A stretch of DNA of 64,000 nt from Sclerotinia nivalis (lineage: Eukaryota > Ascomycota > Leotiomycetes > Helotiales > Sclerotiniaceae), in the NCBI GenBank assembly GCA_029531795.1, contig JAPEIS010000014.1, forward strand, positions 1-64,000, read 5' to 3'. Positions within the stretch are counted from its first letter, which is position 1. Every line of letters begins with the position of its first letter. Made by a program: the position numbers and the translations under genes. Under the pieces are notes generated by a model, which saw only the letters and a list, made by a program, of their open reading frames with translations, did no database searches and was not told where the DNA came from. This document shows positions 35,018-46,546 of this stretch, one piece after another.

Positions 35018-38000
35018 TTTTAACCGTTCCGATGACTCTGGGTCCTCAACAAGAGGGACGTACTATCTTAGTTATTGAAGCAACTTTTCAAGTTAATAAT
35101 ATTCCGACAAAACTCCGTTGTCTTATCGATTCTGGTGCGCAAGTTAATATTATTCAACAAAGCAAGTGTATTGAATGGGACTGGATTCCTAATCCTGGAA
35201 AAGGCACTCCATTAGTATCTGCTAGTGGGATGAGCATACCTTTATATGGTGATCATCAATTTACTGTCGAAGTATTAGACGATTCCAAAGAAAAAAGAAC
35301 TTACATTCATCGATTTACTGCCGCTACTTTGGATCTACCCGAAATCGATGTTATTTTAGGGCTGCCATGGCTTCAAACTGTGAATCCAGATATTAATTGG
35401 AAATCAACTATTCTCCGCTTTCGTCCCGCATTGCATGATATGGAAATGATAACAGCAAAAGAATTATATCGAGATATGAAAGCTGGAGCTACAATTTGTG
35501 TACTTCTACCTGAAACCAATTCTATTATGCGATTTTCACCCAAAAACCGAAAAATCTTAACATTAGCACCTTTAAAAATACCTCCCGAATACAAAGAATA
35601 TGAACAGGCTTTTTCTGAAGATGAGAGCAGCTTGCTTCCCGATCATCACCCAATGGAACATCGCATTGATCTCGAACCTGGAACTACTCCATTTTGGGGA
35701 CCAATATACGCTTTATCAGAACAAGAATTAACTGTTCTACGACAATACCTTGACGAATATCAAAAGAAAGGTTGGATCCGCCGTTCGATTAGCTCTGCTG
35801 GTGCGCCAATTATGTTTGTACTAAAGAAAGATGGTGGTTATCGATTATGTGTTGATTATCGTGGCCTTAATAAAATTACGAAAAAGGATTGTACACCTTT
35901 ACCTTTAATTAGCGAATCTTTGGATCGCTTAAGATAAGGGGTCTTTTTCACAAAACTCGATTTGAAAGATGCTTACTATCGAATACGTATATGGGAAGGC
36001 GATGAATGGAAGACGGCTTTCCGCACTCGATATGGCCAATTTGAGTATCTAGTCATGCCTTTTGGTTTGACGAATGCTCCTGCAACTTTTCAAACTTATA
36101 TTAATCAAGCACTCATTGGTCTTACAGATAGCATTTGTGTTATATATTTAGACGATATTCTCATTTATTCTAAAGACAAGGAAACACATACTGCCGACGT
36201 TCGCAAAGTTCTTGCTAAATTGATTGAATATAAACTTTATGCGAAATTGAAGAAATGTGTATTTTATACACATGAAGTCGAGTTCTTAGGTTTTATTGTA
36301 TCAGGAAAAGACGTCACTATAAAATCAAGCCGAATTCAGACAATTACAGAGTGGCCTGAACCAAAATCGCTCCATGATGTCCAAGTTTTTCTAGGCTTTG
36401 CAAACTTCTACCGTCGATTTATCGCCGGATATTCACGAATAGTCTATGGTTTAATCGATTTATTAAAAGGCACCAAAAAAGGAAAAGCTGTATTAGAATT
36501 TAAATGGACTAAGGAGGCTCAGGAAGCCTTTGATAATCTAAAGAAGGCATTCACTACTGCACCAATACTCAGACATTTTGAACCAGCCTTCCGAATCTTA
36601 CTCGAAACAGATGCTTCTGGATTTGCTTTAGGATGCGTACTTTCTCAATTATTTTTTGACGATCTAAATGATCCTACTGTTTTCCGATAGCATTCTGTTG
36701 TTTTTTATTCAAGAAAACTCATTTCAGTTGAGCAAAGGTATTTTATATATGATCAAGAACTTTTAGTTATTTATACAGCTTTTGTTCAATGGCGGTATTA
36801 TGTTGTAAGTAGTCAGTATACAATTGTGGTCAAAACGGATCACAATAGTCTTCAATATTTTATGAAAACAAAGCAACTTAATGGACGATAAGTACGATGG
36901 GCTGAAGTTTTAGCGGTTTACGATTTCATAATCATATATAGGTCCGGAAAATTGAACTCCGCTGATGGTCCGTCAAGAAGATCTGATTATGCCGAAGATG
37001 TAAATGGAATTAATGAAATGCTGTCTACATTACAAAACAAATTAAGGAACACCGCAGTTATTGTTGCACTTTTTTATCTGTCTACAGTGGAGACAGAATC
37101 CCTGAGAAATACAATAGGCCTTTTTCAAAGGGATGGGTATAGCTTGCTCTTTCGTGATTCAGGAAGGTCACTGGTGATGATTGGTTGCAAACAGTCGTTA
37201 TTATGTCGGTTGGTTTGTGTATTGACAGCTGACGAAACAGCATTCGAATCTATATCTGAGCCAATGAGAAATACTTTGTTGCGGTTTCAGGAGAATGACG
37301 ATTTTACAAAGAATAAAGAGTATCTGAGGCTTAGAAGTGGTTCCGCTGGAGACGCCGCACTTTGGCAAGTCGACGCCGATGGTTTGCTCAAGTATAATGG
37401 GCGTGCCTTTGTACTGCCAGATAATGCTGTGAAAGCAGAAATCTTACAGGTCCATCACGATGATTCTATGGGGGGTCATTGGGGTGTTAAGAAAACATGG
37501 GAAATCTTGAAAAACAAGTATTTCTGGTATAGTATGATGAAAGATGTAAAAAGGTATGTACGAATATGTGCTGTCTGTCAATGGACAGTTGTGAAATGGT
37601 ATTGGTTTTACGGTGAGTTACAAATTTTACTACTTTCTTTAGGTCCTTGGAAAGAAATAATAATGGATTTTGTTATAGATTTATTCTCTTCTAAAGTAGA
37701 TAAACATGTATACGATGCTGTACTTGTGGTTGTCGACAGATACATGAAACTCGCTCGATACATTCCAGTTAATAAAACAATAACTTCACCAGAACTAGCA
37801 GAAATTCTATTTCGATATGTTTTTAAAGACTTCGGTGCGCCGGAAGGGATAATATCTGACAGAGGACTACAATTTGCAAGTAAATTTTGGAGTAGTTTAA
37901 TGTTTTATTTAAGAATTCGCTGCAAATTATCTACCGCATTTCATCCACAAACCGATGGTCAAACAGAACGTCAAAATCAAAATCTAATTCATTATATTAC

Positions 38001-38739
38001 TTGTTATGCAAATTGGAGACAGGATGATTGGGCTGTGCTACTACCCCTGGCAGAATTCACATATAATGCAACATGGTACAGTACAATTGGAGAAGCACCT
38101 TTCAAAGCAATGTATGGATATCTACCTACTTTCAACTACATCGGCGAAGACGCCGATGCCGAAGGGAAGGCACCCGCTGCAAAAGAACGTATTGAATCGT
38201 TGAATCAAGAAAGGGCAAAATTAGTAGAGATTTGGGAAAAGTCTACAAAAAGGAGATCAGAGAATAATAAGAAGGATCTACCCCAGCGATTTCATATCGG
38301 CGATAAAGTTATGCTCAATACCAAAAACATTAAACAATTACGACCCAAAAAGAAATTTTCCGATCGCTTTATAGGCCCCTTTACTATCACCAATATTATG
38401 AGCAGTGGACAAGCATATGAACTAGCACTTCCATCATCATACAAAATACACAACGTCTTCCATGTTTCTTTACTAGAACCGTGGCATCAACGTGATGGTG
38501 TCGCTGATCCTCCGCCTCCTGAAGAAATTGATGGATATATGGAATATGAAGTTGAAAAGATATTAGCACATAGGAAAAAAGGACGAGGAATGCAATATTT
38601 AGTACGATGGAAAGGCTATCAACCAGCGGAAGATACTTGGGAAGCTTCACGAAATTTAACGCATATCAAAAAACAATTGGAAAACTATAAAAAGGAAAAG
38701 GCATCACCGATACAACGAAGGCAAAGAACTAAGAAGTAA
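34960..38739 (+). pseudogene. pol: Pol polyprotein of the young gypsy, three premature stops
   Basis: One frame, -1 relative to gag. In order: aspartic protease with LIDSGAQVNII (near 35110); RT with MPFGLTNAPATFQ and the active site IYLDDILIYS (about 36145-36170); RNase H with LLETDASGFALG (about 36600); integrase zinc finger H-H-C-C ending ICAVCQ (about 37580), then the catalytic core with D (IIMDFVIDL), D (ISDRGLQFAS) and E (TERQNQNL); and a chromodomain YLVRWKGYQPAEDTWEASRNL near the C-terminus. Stops at 35935 (TAA), 36688 (TAG) and 36889 (TAA) each sit where Gln (CAA or CAG) is expected, so each is one C-to-T change at a CpA site. The element cannot make its own full Pol, though it could be mobilised in trans. 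Confidence 0.9.
34993..34999 (+). promoter_or_regulatory. Putative -1 ribosomal frameshift site GGGAAAC
   Basis: A canonical X XXY YYZ slippery heptamer in the gag frame (CAG GGA AAC). After slipping one base back, translation enters the pol frame at once ([11 protein letters not shown]). It is the only such heptamer I noticed in the 58-bp gag/pol overlap. Confidence 0.7.
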
Positions 38740-38848
38740 TACGATTGAAACACACCGAAAATCATATTAGTTCTATTGGAATACCGATATTTTTAAAAAA
38801 AAAACGCTCACTCACTTTACCTATTATTTTGAAAACCTTTCTAATACA

Positions 38849-40305
38849 TTAATTTTCCTTTGCCATATAGCGTTCACGCTTCCTCCGCTCCCTCACCTCT
38901 ATCTTCAACAGGCCATCCTCCCCAATATTATCAGAATTTTCATCAGTATCTGGCTCAGCCAATTGATGAAACATGCGTCTGATATGCTCCTCAACGACAG
39001 GATTACGACATGTAACCTGTGATATCCGCATACCAGAAAGAGAACTGTCTACAGCTCGAAGTCTTGGTCCGACAAATTCGTTAACGACTAGTCATCGGTC
39101 AATAAAGATTCATTATATTCATTGTTTGGAAACAAGAGCCCTTTCATATGAATCATGCTCACCTGGGATATTACTCACAATATCAAAGCTAGAAAAATTC
39201 AACAAATCCCCATCCCCAGTTGCTTCCTTGCCCATTATTGGCACACTTGATTTCGTCAAGAGAACAAATACTTCTTGACGCTTCACCAACAATACCACAC
39301 TTGGTTCCGGAATAGTACTCAATGTACCAAAGCTTTTTGAAGACGAAGAAGGTATATTGACCACAATAGAAGTTTTAGTCTTCTCCTTCTTGGACTTTTT
39401 AGGAACCGAGGGTTTTCCGCCACCAGTCGATTCAATGTCCTCATCATCATCGTCGAAAGATTCAACAAGTTCCAATATCTTTCTCTTTACGGGAACCAAT
39501 TTGCGAACTTCTCCAATCTTCTTTGTTTTAAAAATAGAAGATAGAGCTGTCCATTCCTCTTTCACTACATGATCGCCAGTATTCCGCATATCTTTTGTTT
39601 TGCCTTTGGCACTTTTGCAGCTTGCTCGTTTTGCCGAAGCACGAAAGGATTTCGACGATTTGGATCGAGCAGGGGCAGCATCAAAACTATCCTCCTCACT
39701 AAAGGTATCCTCCAATTTGGCCTCACTTGCCAATTTATCCACAGAATTTTACTCTAGCTAGTGGAAAATTAGTCAAAAGCATTTATAAACATTATAAATA
39801 TACCAACGAAATATCGAAACAAATCTACACCGGTCTCGAGCAACTTCACCCCTTTCTCCACCTATACATTCAACGCTAATACAGCCTCTTTCGTATCCCG
39901 AGGTTCTCGCTTTAAACCATGCTTCTTTTGTTTGCGAAGAAAAGCTTCCACTCTTCGAGTAAAATTAAGCTGACGACTATTTAAACTTCTTCGAACTGCC
40001 ACTTCTTCTGGAGAACCTGCTGGAGCCGCTTCCCATTCGCAACGTAGCCGCAACATTCGATTTATGGCAGAATGAAATATTTCTGATGGTGCATCACAAG
40101 TTTTCTTCTTTCGGGTGCATTCGGCACATAATAAATCGACTCCTTTGGGGAAGAAACATTCCTCACTGATTACCTCCCCATCTGGTAGAACTTTTCTGCT
40201 ATCGTAATTGGCTATGCGCTTAGCGCAGCGGAGACAAATTGATTGTGTGAGTTGTGGAGGTAAGCGAGCAGATCGCGTTGCTAATTCGGGGGCTTGATGA
40301 GACAT
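38849..40305 (-). CDS. Antisense gene inside the young gypsy (zinc-cluster-like, multi-exon or broken)
   Basis: Between the end of pol and the 3' LTR, the minus strand holds three open pieces: 39862-40305 (147 aa, ATG start), 39119-39742 (about 207 codons, no ATG start) and 38849-39031 (about 60 codons). The first has a Cys pattern CLRCAKR ... EECFF ... LCAECTRKKKTC, like a zinc-binding or fungal zinc-cluster motif. The second is acidic/Lys-rich and low complexity; the third ends in an Arg/Lys-rich helix. They probably form one spliced or partly broken gene. A possible intron lies between 39862 and about 39742 (candidate acceptor tccactag), but an in-frame TAA just after that acceptor leaves it uncertain. 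Function unknown. Confidence 0.5.
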
Positions 40306-40584
40306 ATTGAAGGTATTCAGGAATTTGATGGTATTATCGCAATATCAACAAGAGAATTGCAGGAAATTGAAATGAAGAATTGAAAAGTTTATAATGCTCT
40401 GGTAGAGCGGACTACACGTTGTTATTGTTTATGTTTTGTTTGTATTTATTTGTTACACAAGGGACCAAACGCTACATTCATGTTGTTGCCCGACGGCATC
40501 TCGCATCTGGCAAATGATTTAAGAACAGCAAACGACTTCAGAACCAATAGGCTTCTCAGGAGCGAAGCCTTGAAGGGAAGGCTC

Positions 40585-40870
40585 TGTTACGATCACGCAA
40601 CAGTTTCGTCAAAACAAGAAACCTAGACGGAGGCGTTCTTATTTCGAATCATCAGCGTAGGAACGTCATCGATCAGTTTGGAATGTTTAGTAAACAAGCT
40701 TCTTTGTATTGTTTATGAAAGGACAGGAATGGTGGCGAACTATAGGCGTTCTGATATCTCTTTATTGATTGAACTTAAAAGTAATAGTTTATTCATGATT
40801 AGAAAGGGTAATGAAAAGTTTGGGCTACGGTTTTACGACTAATTGATTCTTTGCCTATGTGATCTTAACA
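40585..40870 (+). repeat. 3' LTR of the young gypsy
   Basis: 286 bp, read as identical to the 5' LTR, followed directly by the atctc target duplication. Confidence 0.95.
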
Positions 40871-40875
40871 ATCTC

Positions 40876-42974
40876 AAACAAACCAAAACAGATATAGAAA
40901 GTAATTAAATGTTTTTGTTTTTCTTTAATCCTTATATTGTTAAATACAAAGATAATATCAATCTTTATAAAGAACTTCATTCTCTTTAAATTGTTCAAGG
41001 ATTCTTTAATAAACAATAATAGATAATGATCTTTCGTTGATAAATTATTCAAAGTTTAATAATCAATACAAAATCGTAATCTTTCATCGGGTTTCTTGAC
41101 AAATAAAACAAGCAAAGCCGAAACGAACGAATTCGAACAAATGAATCCTTTTTGAAGATTCTCGAACAATTAATCTTTCAAAACAATAAATTCGTTTTGG
41201 AATATAGAATAGAGAACTCCAAATAATAATTTAGCTCCCTCCTTCAAATGGATATTGTAATTGTACAATCGATACAGGGATAATTTGTCAACATTTCGCA
41301 GAGAGAATATATCGATCCAGAATCGGAATTCCTCAAGCAAATCAGATAAGATAGAGTTTTTTCTTTAGAACAGGATATCGTCAATCAGATCTATAATAAT
41401 CTGGAATATCTTATAATTACAATAAGTATACACTGTATAGACTCTTATTAATACAAATATAATATCCTTATTTTAAAAAACATCTAAATGGAAAAGCAGG
41501 TATATCGGACAGGTTTTCTCCAGGACATCCTGCAACGCTTTCATATAGAATAATTACAGCAATGTATTACAGAATTTTCGATAGAACTCATTATCGAATT
41601 GGAATATATTAAATACGAATTCGATATAGAAATTGTACTTCTTTAGCTATACTAATCCTAGAACAATTGGATAATAGACTAATTTAGTAATATAGATTTT
41701 TGATATCTTTTCGTAATAATCATTGATTTACAGATCGATTAGAATATAACGATCCATTCGGTTTTCAAATAGTATTTTCCTGTCGAATTCAATGATTTCG
41801 AACGAGATAGATAATTTGTATATTGGGAATTTAGTAATTTCAATCCAATTTCGATTTGTGAAAGTATATCCTTTGCATCCGCTATCTATTATAACACAAA
41901 TAAGACAGGATCGATTAGATATCGGTAGAATAATAATAGACAATATTATTAGATTTACTTGATTACTTGTTTCTTCAATAAAAGATAAATCTCGAATTAC
42001 AACAGCAAACAAATATAATGTATACAAAACTTTCGTTTGATAACGATTTATATCAGACAAACTCCATTTCCTGAATTCGGGGAATCAGAAGGGGACAGAT
42101 TGTATGGTGATATAATATATAATTGAATCTAAACGAAGAACGGAATAAAAAACGGCGGGGCAAAACTAATAAAGCTAATTCTAATTTGTACAGAACGAGT
42201 ATCTGGAAATAGGCAATCTTTTATACAATAATCGACAAATTCATAACGGAAGTATTTCCTTCGTTTGTATTTATTAATATATTTTTGAGAATTGAGATCT
42301 ATTGGATTTTTAGTAGATATAATTGTAGTGGGAGTAGTAGATCGAATAATAGGATTTGGGGATAAAGCAAAGGTACGATTAATAGGATTCAGGTTTTGAG
42401 TAATAGTACAGGATAACGGAACGATTGGGTTACGATCGGAATTGGTTAGTTTTATCAGGTATAGATGGCGATTCTTCAATGTTTGTATAAAAGTGATGAA
42501 TGTATTGGTATTATCTGTAAAGAGTTCAGCGATAACAATTTGGTTCTTTAGTTCATTTGATAGGGTTTGTTTTAATAGGATAATTAGGGTATTATTATTA
42601 TCGGTTATTCTGGTTTCTAATGTTAATCTTTGGAATTCAATATAGAAGATATAGAACAGTTGGTTCCTCTATCTCAAATTGATCAGGAGTTTCTAGGCCT
42701 CGATTTGTTTGTTCTGGTTTCTATAAGTTCTTTTCAGTATTTACAATAGATCTTTATAATTGGTAAGTTTAACAAATTATCCTTTGATATTATACAATCG
42801 AATTTGTATAGTAGCAAATCCAGTTAATCTTCCAGTTATATAAGTCAGATAGGAATGTGGGGAAGTGAAGTAATCGGAATTGGCATACATTTTATTTTGT
42901 ATTTGATTGACAAATCGATTAAGATCGATTTTCGTTTTATCAAATGGTATAGGATCAGGTATCTTTTTATTCAA
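40876..42974 (-). pseudogene. Outer gypsy gag and 5' part of pol
   Basis: Minus-strand remnants: gag core FVNQIQNKMYANSDYF ... YLTYITGRLTG (42777-42974); a linker (42129-42479); protease CVIIDSGCKGYTFTNRNWIE (within 41728-42060; D-S-G intact); and the RT start FFIKIDIIFVFNNIRIKEKQ, then LITFYICFGLFEI (about 40880-41052), where the young gypsy interrupts it. The other half of the RT resumes at 33438. Stops are present between the blocks. Confidence 0.8.
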
Positions 42975-43375
42975 TTGAGGTTTCGATAGAATAGGAGTGG
43001 CAATTGGGGTTGTAATAGAAGTTAGAGGTAAGGGGTCGATCTGATTGGTAAAGATTGAAACAGGTGGGGCAACGGGGACAGGATGGAGTTGAATTAGATA
43101 GGTAATTAATTTATCGTTCTTTTCTTTTTATTGCATAAATATAGTTTTCTTGATTTACAGATCGAGAGTAAGCTTTTGAATTGCGGATTGCAGATCGGTT
43201 ACTTCTGTTTTTATTTTTATATTGAATTTGTAAAGGGAGATGAAATAACGATATTAGATTGCGGTATTATTGATTATAATGGTAGCGAATTCTTCAAGGG
43301 AGCCGGGTTGGTTAGGCGGGTGCGGATGGGACGATATTGTAGAAGTGTTGGTATAAATAAAAAGAAGCTATATAG

Positions 43376-43612
43376 TATTATAAAAATAGCAAATAGGATA
43401 ATAGAAATCACTTTTATTGATAAGATGTAGCTCGAAGAGTTACATTTCTATAAAAGGAACATTTCCTTTAAATATATTTGTGTATGCTAGGGCTTCGAGC
43501 CCTAGCGTTTTTACAGAGTACGATCACCGAGCGTGCCCCGCTCGGTGCTGGATCGGACAGGTGGAGCCTACTAAAGGGGCCGGTCCAGTGGCCCGGCCCT
43601 GACCCCGTGACA
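43376..43612 (-). repeat. 5' LTR of the outer gypsy
   Basis: 237 bp, partner of 30387-30623 and similar to the solo LTR at 61048-61260. Its right half keeps a GC-rich sequence. The attca target duplication follows. Confidence 0.85.
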
Positions 43613-43617
43613 ATTCA

Positions 43618-43935
43618 AAAGATTCTTTTATTGGAATATCCATTATTGGTTTTGATAAGCCTTCTAAAGGTTTTACAAGATCAATAAAAAAAAAATTTGA
43701 GAAAGAATAAAAAGAGTTTTTACGCGATTTTTCGTATAAGTTTCGTGTTTTGAACAACGACGACAGTATCACAACAATTACTGGGCCGATTCATTTGGGA
43801 ACAATTGAAATGGATTTAGAGAGTATTTCTTTATAAAATAAGGGATAGAACTGATCGTATTTCGAAGAAATTTTATTCTTCGAAATTTGTTGTGTTTGAA
43901 AGAATTTATGAAGAAAATATATAAAAGCAAAGGCA
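43618..43935 (-). mobile_element. Tad-like LINE, copy 1, part 1 (5' end)
   Basis: Matches the start of LINE copy 2 in inverted orientation. About 65 bp around cgatttttcgtataagtttc (43723-43788) are nearly identical to the complement of 60955-61017, and both copies share a tcgaagaa/ttcttcga hairpin region. The minus frame ILSSLFKTRNLYEKS leads toward the first ORF1 codons, interrupted by the outer gypsy at 43612. The upper end (about 43.94 kb) lies only about 60 bp from the stop codon of the next gene. Confidence 0.7.
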
Positions 43936-43999
43936 AACTATGAGATTAAATAACGATAAATTACCTATACACAACTAAGAAAAGTATCCCAATCACAGT

Positions 44000-46073
44000 T
44001 CAACCAATTGTTAGTTTGTCTTCTTCCTCTTCTCCTTTATCCTCTTCCGTATCGTCTCCCTTCTTTCCTTCTTCTGCTCCTGTCTCCTCCGCTAGGATCA
44101 TGTTGTCATCATAATCTAGCTTCACCTGCAGGTACCCACTATAGTAGAAGACGGGGTCTTTATACAAGAACCGTTTCCCTGGTGGTAGCATCAGCTGCTG
44201 GGCATCCTTCAACGAGTCACTAAGGTCACTGTAGAATAACTGTATGTCGGCCGCCATATTTTCCATCACATTCTGCATATCACGGACAGAGTCTGCGTCG
44301 ATAGGACCCGTGGGATCCACTTTGGACTCGAATTTAGACAAATCCCATCCTAGTTTGCCATCCAGCATGCTATTCATGCTCATGGTGAAATTCCAGCTTG
44401 CTTTGACGGAGAATCTGCCGATGAGATAACCATAAGCCATGTGAAAAGTTAGAAAGGTTGAAAAGGAAAGGGGGTGCGTACGTATCGTCTGTAGTGTTAA
44501 ACCCCGCAAACCACTTTGTCAAGTTGACTGATATTTCCGACTCGCCCTCTATCTTGATCCAATTGCTGTATTTGGAGCCTGTATCAAATGATATGTAATT
44601 GTTCGTGGTACCTGGTCTGTATTAACATTGTAATCCTTGTACATGATTACAGGTACGATTCTATCCAGCTGGATAGATCTGTATCTATGAAAATGAAACA
44701 TACAGGTCATTGTCATGTCAGTCTCAGCAACGTGGTCCCCAATGCCACACCAGTCCGTAGCTGTGCTCGTCTTACTCCAGCGAAACCTGGGGTTATTGAA
44801 GTAGGGATCCCAGTCGTAGTAGCTGGTACCGTGGTTCGGATTGTAACCCTGAATATACTTACGCTGATACCTGTCATTCGGTTTGATCTCGATCCACACG
44901 GCTTCCAAGTTCGTCGCCTTATTGATCGCGTACAGCAGATTCGTGTCCGAACTCAATAGGTACCGGAACCAGAACAGCTCCATGCCGACCTGCACGAAGC
45001 CATCAAGACTCGTGTACGGGTCACCTGTCGACTTATCAGTTGGCGGGTTGCCCCCGCAATTCTCTTGGAAAATCATGGCATTGGCGGAGGCCTCCAGCGC
45101 CCAGTCCTGAGCGTAATTGATCCCCAGTCTCATGTTTCGTGAGGTGGGTACAAATGGTCTGGCGGGATGGAGACCAGTCGAGAGATTCCAGATAAACATG
45201 GCTGCGGGAGTCTTGAGATGGTTGGCAATCCATTCCTTCAACAGGGAGAAGAACTCATCCCTTGGGGCCCCTGAGGGAAGACCGGATGTACGCGCAAGGT
45301 TACTGGTTTCTTAGTTAGCCAGCTTTTCTCTTAGCAGGATAGAACTGGGGTATTCGTCTTACGACCACCTGCCTTCCTCTATCGTATAATTAGCCTCATT
45401 TTTCAGCCTTTAGAGAGAGAGTCAAGGGAATACTTACCCGCCAGCTTCAGAAGCACCTGGTAGAAATCAAACTTGTCGCTATCGTTAACGTTGTCGCGCA
45501 CATACTCGTACGCCGGATCGCCCCGCTCAAGATCCTCTTCCGTGTAAGGAGCATCGATCACGACATCCCAGCCCTTCATGTCATAAAGCGTGTACTTGCC
45601 GTTATTGCACGGGGGCAGACTCGCCGTGCCGGTAGCGAAGGGGAAGTGGCAGAAAAGTCTTCCGTTCCAACCAAACTCGAAATAGGGGAATAAATCGGTG
45701 TTGTTGATGAACTTCTGAGTCTCTGTAAATGATGAGCTGTGCAGCTTCTTGATTGCTCTGAATCCTTGTTGATTTGGTTGCTTTCCCTTCGAGGATGGGA
45801 ATGTTTCAGGCCACACGACGGGGCCCTTATCCTTCATTGCCTCCGCGAATGTCACTCTGTTGAGCAGGTTAGTTGAGACATAGGTCGCCTGCACACAATT
45901 ATTAGTCTTGGAATCCATAGACTAACGAGTAACAAACTTACAATATCGCAGTTGTAGAGATTGAATTCTGTCGGCCATGCGTCTGCATCGTTCTGCGCAA
46001 GATGCGGCGGAGGAGCTCGCTTTTGCGCTGGCATGGGTCGGTACCCCTCTGGCCCTTTTTTCACAATTTCCAT
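44000..46073 (-). CDS. Unrecognised large protein, 588 aa (or a little less), 5 exons
   Basis: Read as complement of 44000-44414, 44482-44611, 44704-45309, 45438-45888 and 45942-46073. All four introns have GT...AG ends and the phases close (about 577 aa from the ATG at 46073; 588 if translation began at 46106, where only TTG is available). The N-terminal part contains FPYFEFGWNGRLFCHFPFA. The middle is rich in Trp/Tyr/Asn (PAAMFIWNLSTGLHPARPF, YYDWDPYFNNPRFRW). The end is very acidic (EETGAEEGKKGDDTEEDKGE). No signal peptide or clear membrane helix was seen and no family is recognised. It is divergent from the 1179-aa gene at 47610 across a 1.5-kb spacer, so co-regulation is plausible. Codon use and GC content are normal. 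Confidence 0.75.
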
Positions 46074-46546
46074 GTTTGCTGCTGGTGTGTGAGGGAGCTT
46101 CTCCAAGAAGTGAACATGTAATTAAAAGGCGACTTCTGATCCAAATATCTCGCTTGAAAAACAAGTCTTCAAATAGAGGGGGAAAGCTAGCATCCTGCTA
46201 GTACTACAACGAATTCCACCTAGGCATGCAAGATGGCTAGCTGACACACCAAAGCAAGTCGACACCGTCAAACCAATATCTGTCCGAACCAAAAACAACC
46301 CTTAACACTCGCTTGCTGTTCTTCAGCTTGCCATTTTCCTCCTCCCTCCTTCCTGGCTTGCTTACGCTCGTCAGCCAGCCACTCCATGCGCCCATCAGCC
46401 AACTCCCCGCGCAGAAAGCCGTTTTAAGGGTGTGAGTGCTGCAAATTTGCTTACTAGTCCCATTAACGCTCTTGTGGGGGTGGAGTCAAGACATCGGCAC
46501 TACGTTATTCTGGATCCACCAATTGCTATGTACACGCAGATTACTA

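Larger units (their letters stand above)
33444..40870 (+). mobile_element. Young chromodomain Ty3/gypsy retrotransposon
   Basis: A 7427-bp plus-strand element flanked by the target duplication atctc (33439-33443 and 40871-40875), inserted in the RT gene of the outer gypsy. The 286-bp LTRs (33444-33729 and 40585-40870) start TGTTACG and end TTAACA. I found no difference between them, which points to recent insertion. Order: LTR, gag, pol (PR-RT-RNase H-IN-chromodomain), antisense ORFs, polypurine tract (gaagggaagg at 40573-40581), LTR. Base composition is normal, in sharp contrast with its host sequence. Confidence 0.95.
30387..43612 (-). mobile_element. Outer gypsy retrotransposon, decayed, split by a second gypsy
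   Basis: Two 237-bp LTRs (30387-30623 and 43376-43612) in direct orientation, flanked by the target duplication attca (30382-30386 and 43613-43617). Read on the minus strand each LTR runs TGTCAC ... GTGATA. Gag, protease, RT, RNase H, integrase and a chromodomain lie between, all on the minus strand. The RT is interrupted at 33439-40875 by the younger gypsy. The LTRs differ by many substitutions, all of them transitions where I compared them. Confidence 0.9.

Noticed and set aside
39357..39757. Plus-strand ORFs inside the young gypsy
   Set aside because: They are complements of the longer and more protein-like antisense ORFs.
43131..43687. Plus-strand ORFs of 60-100 codons near the outer gypsy LTR
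   Set aside because: They overlap the gag leader and LTR of a minus-strand element and change frame without protein character.
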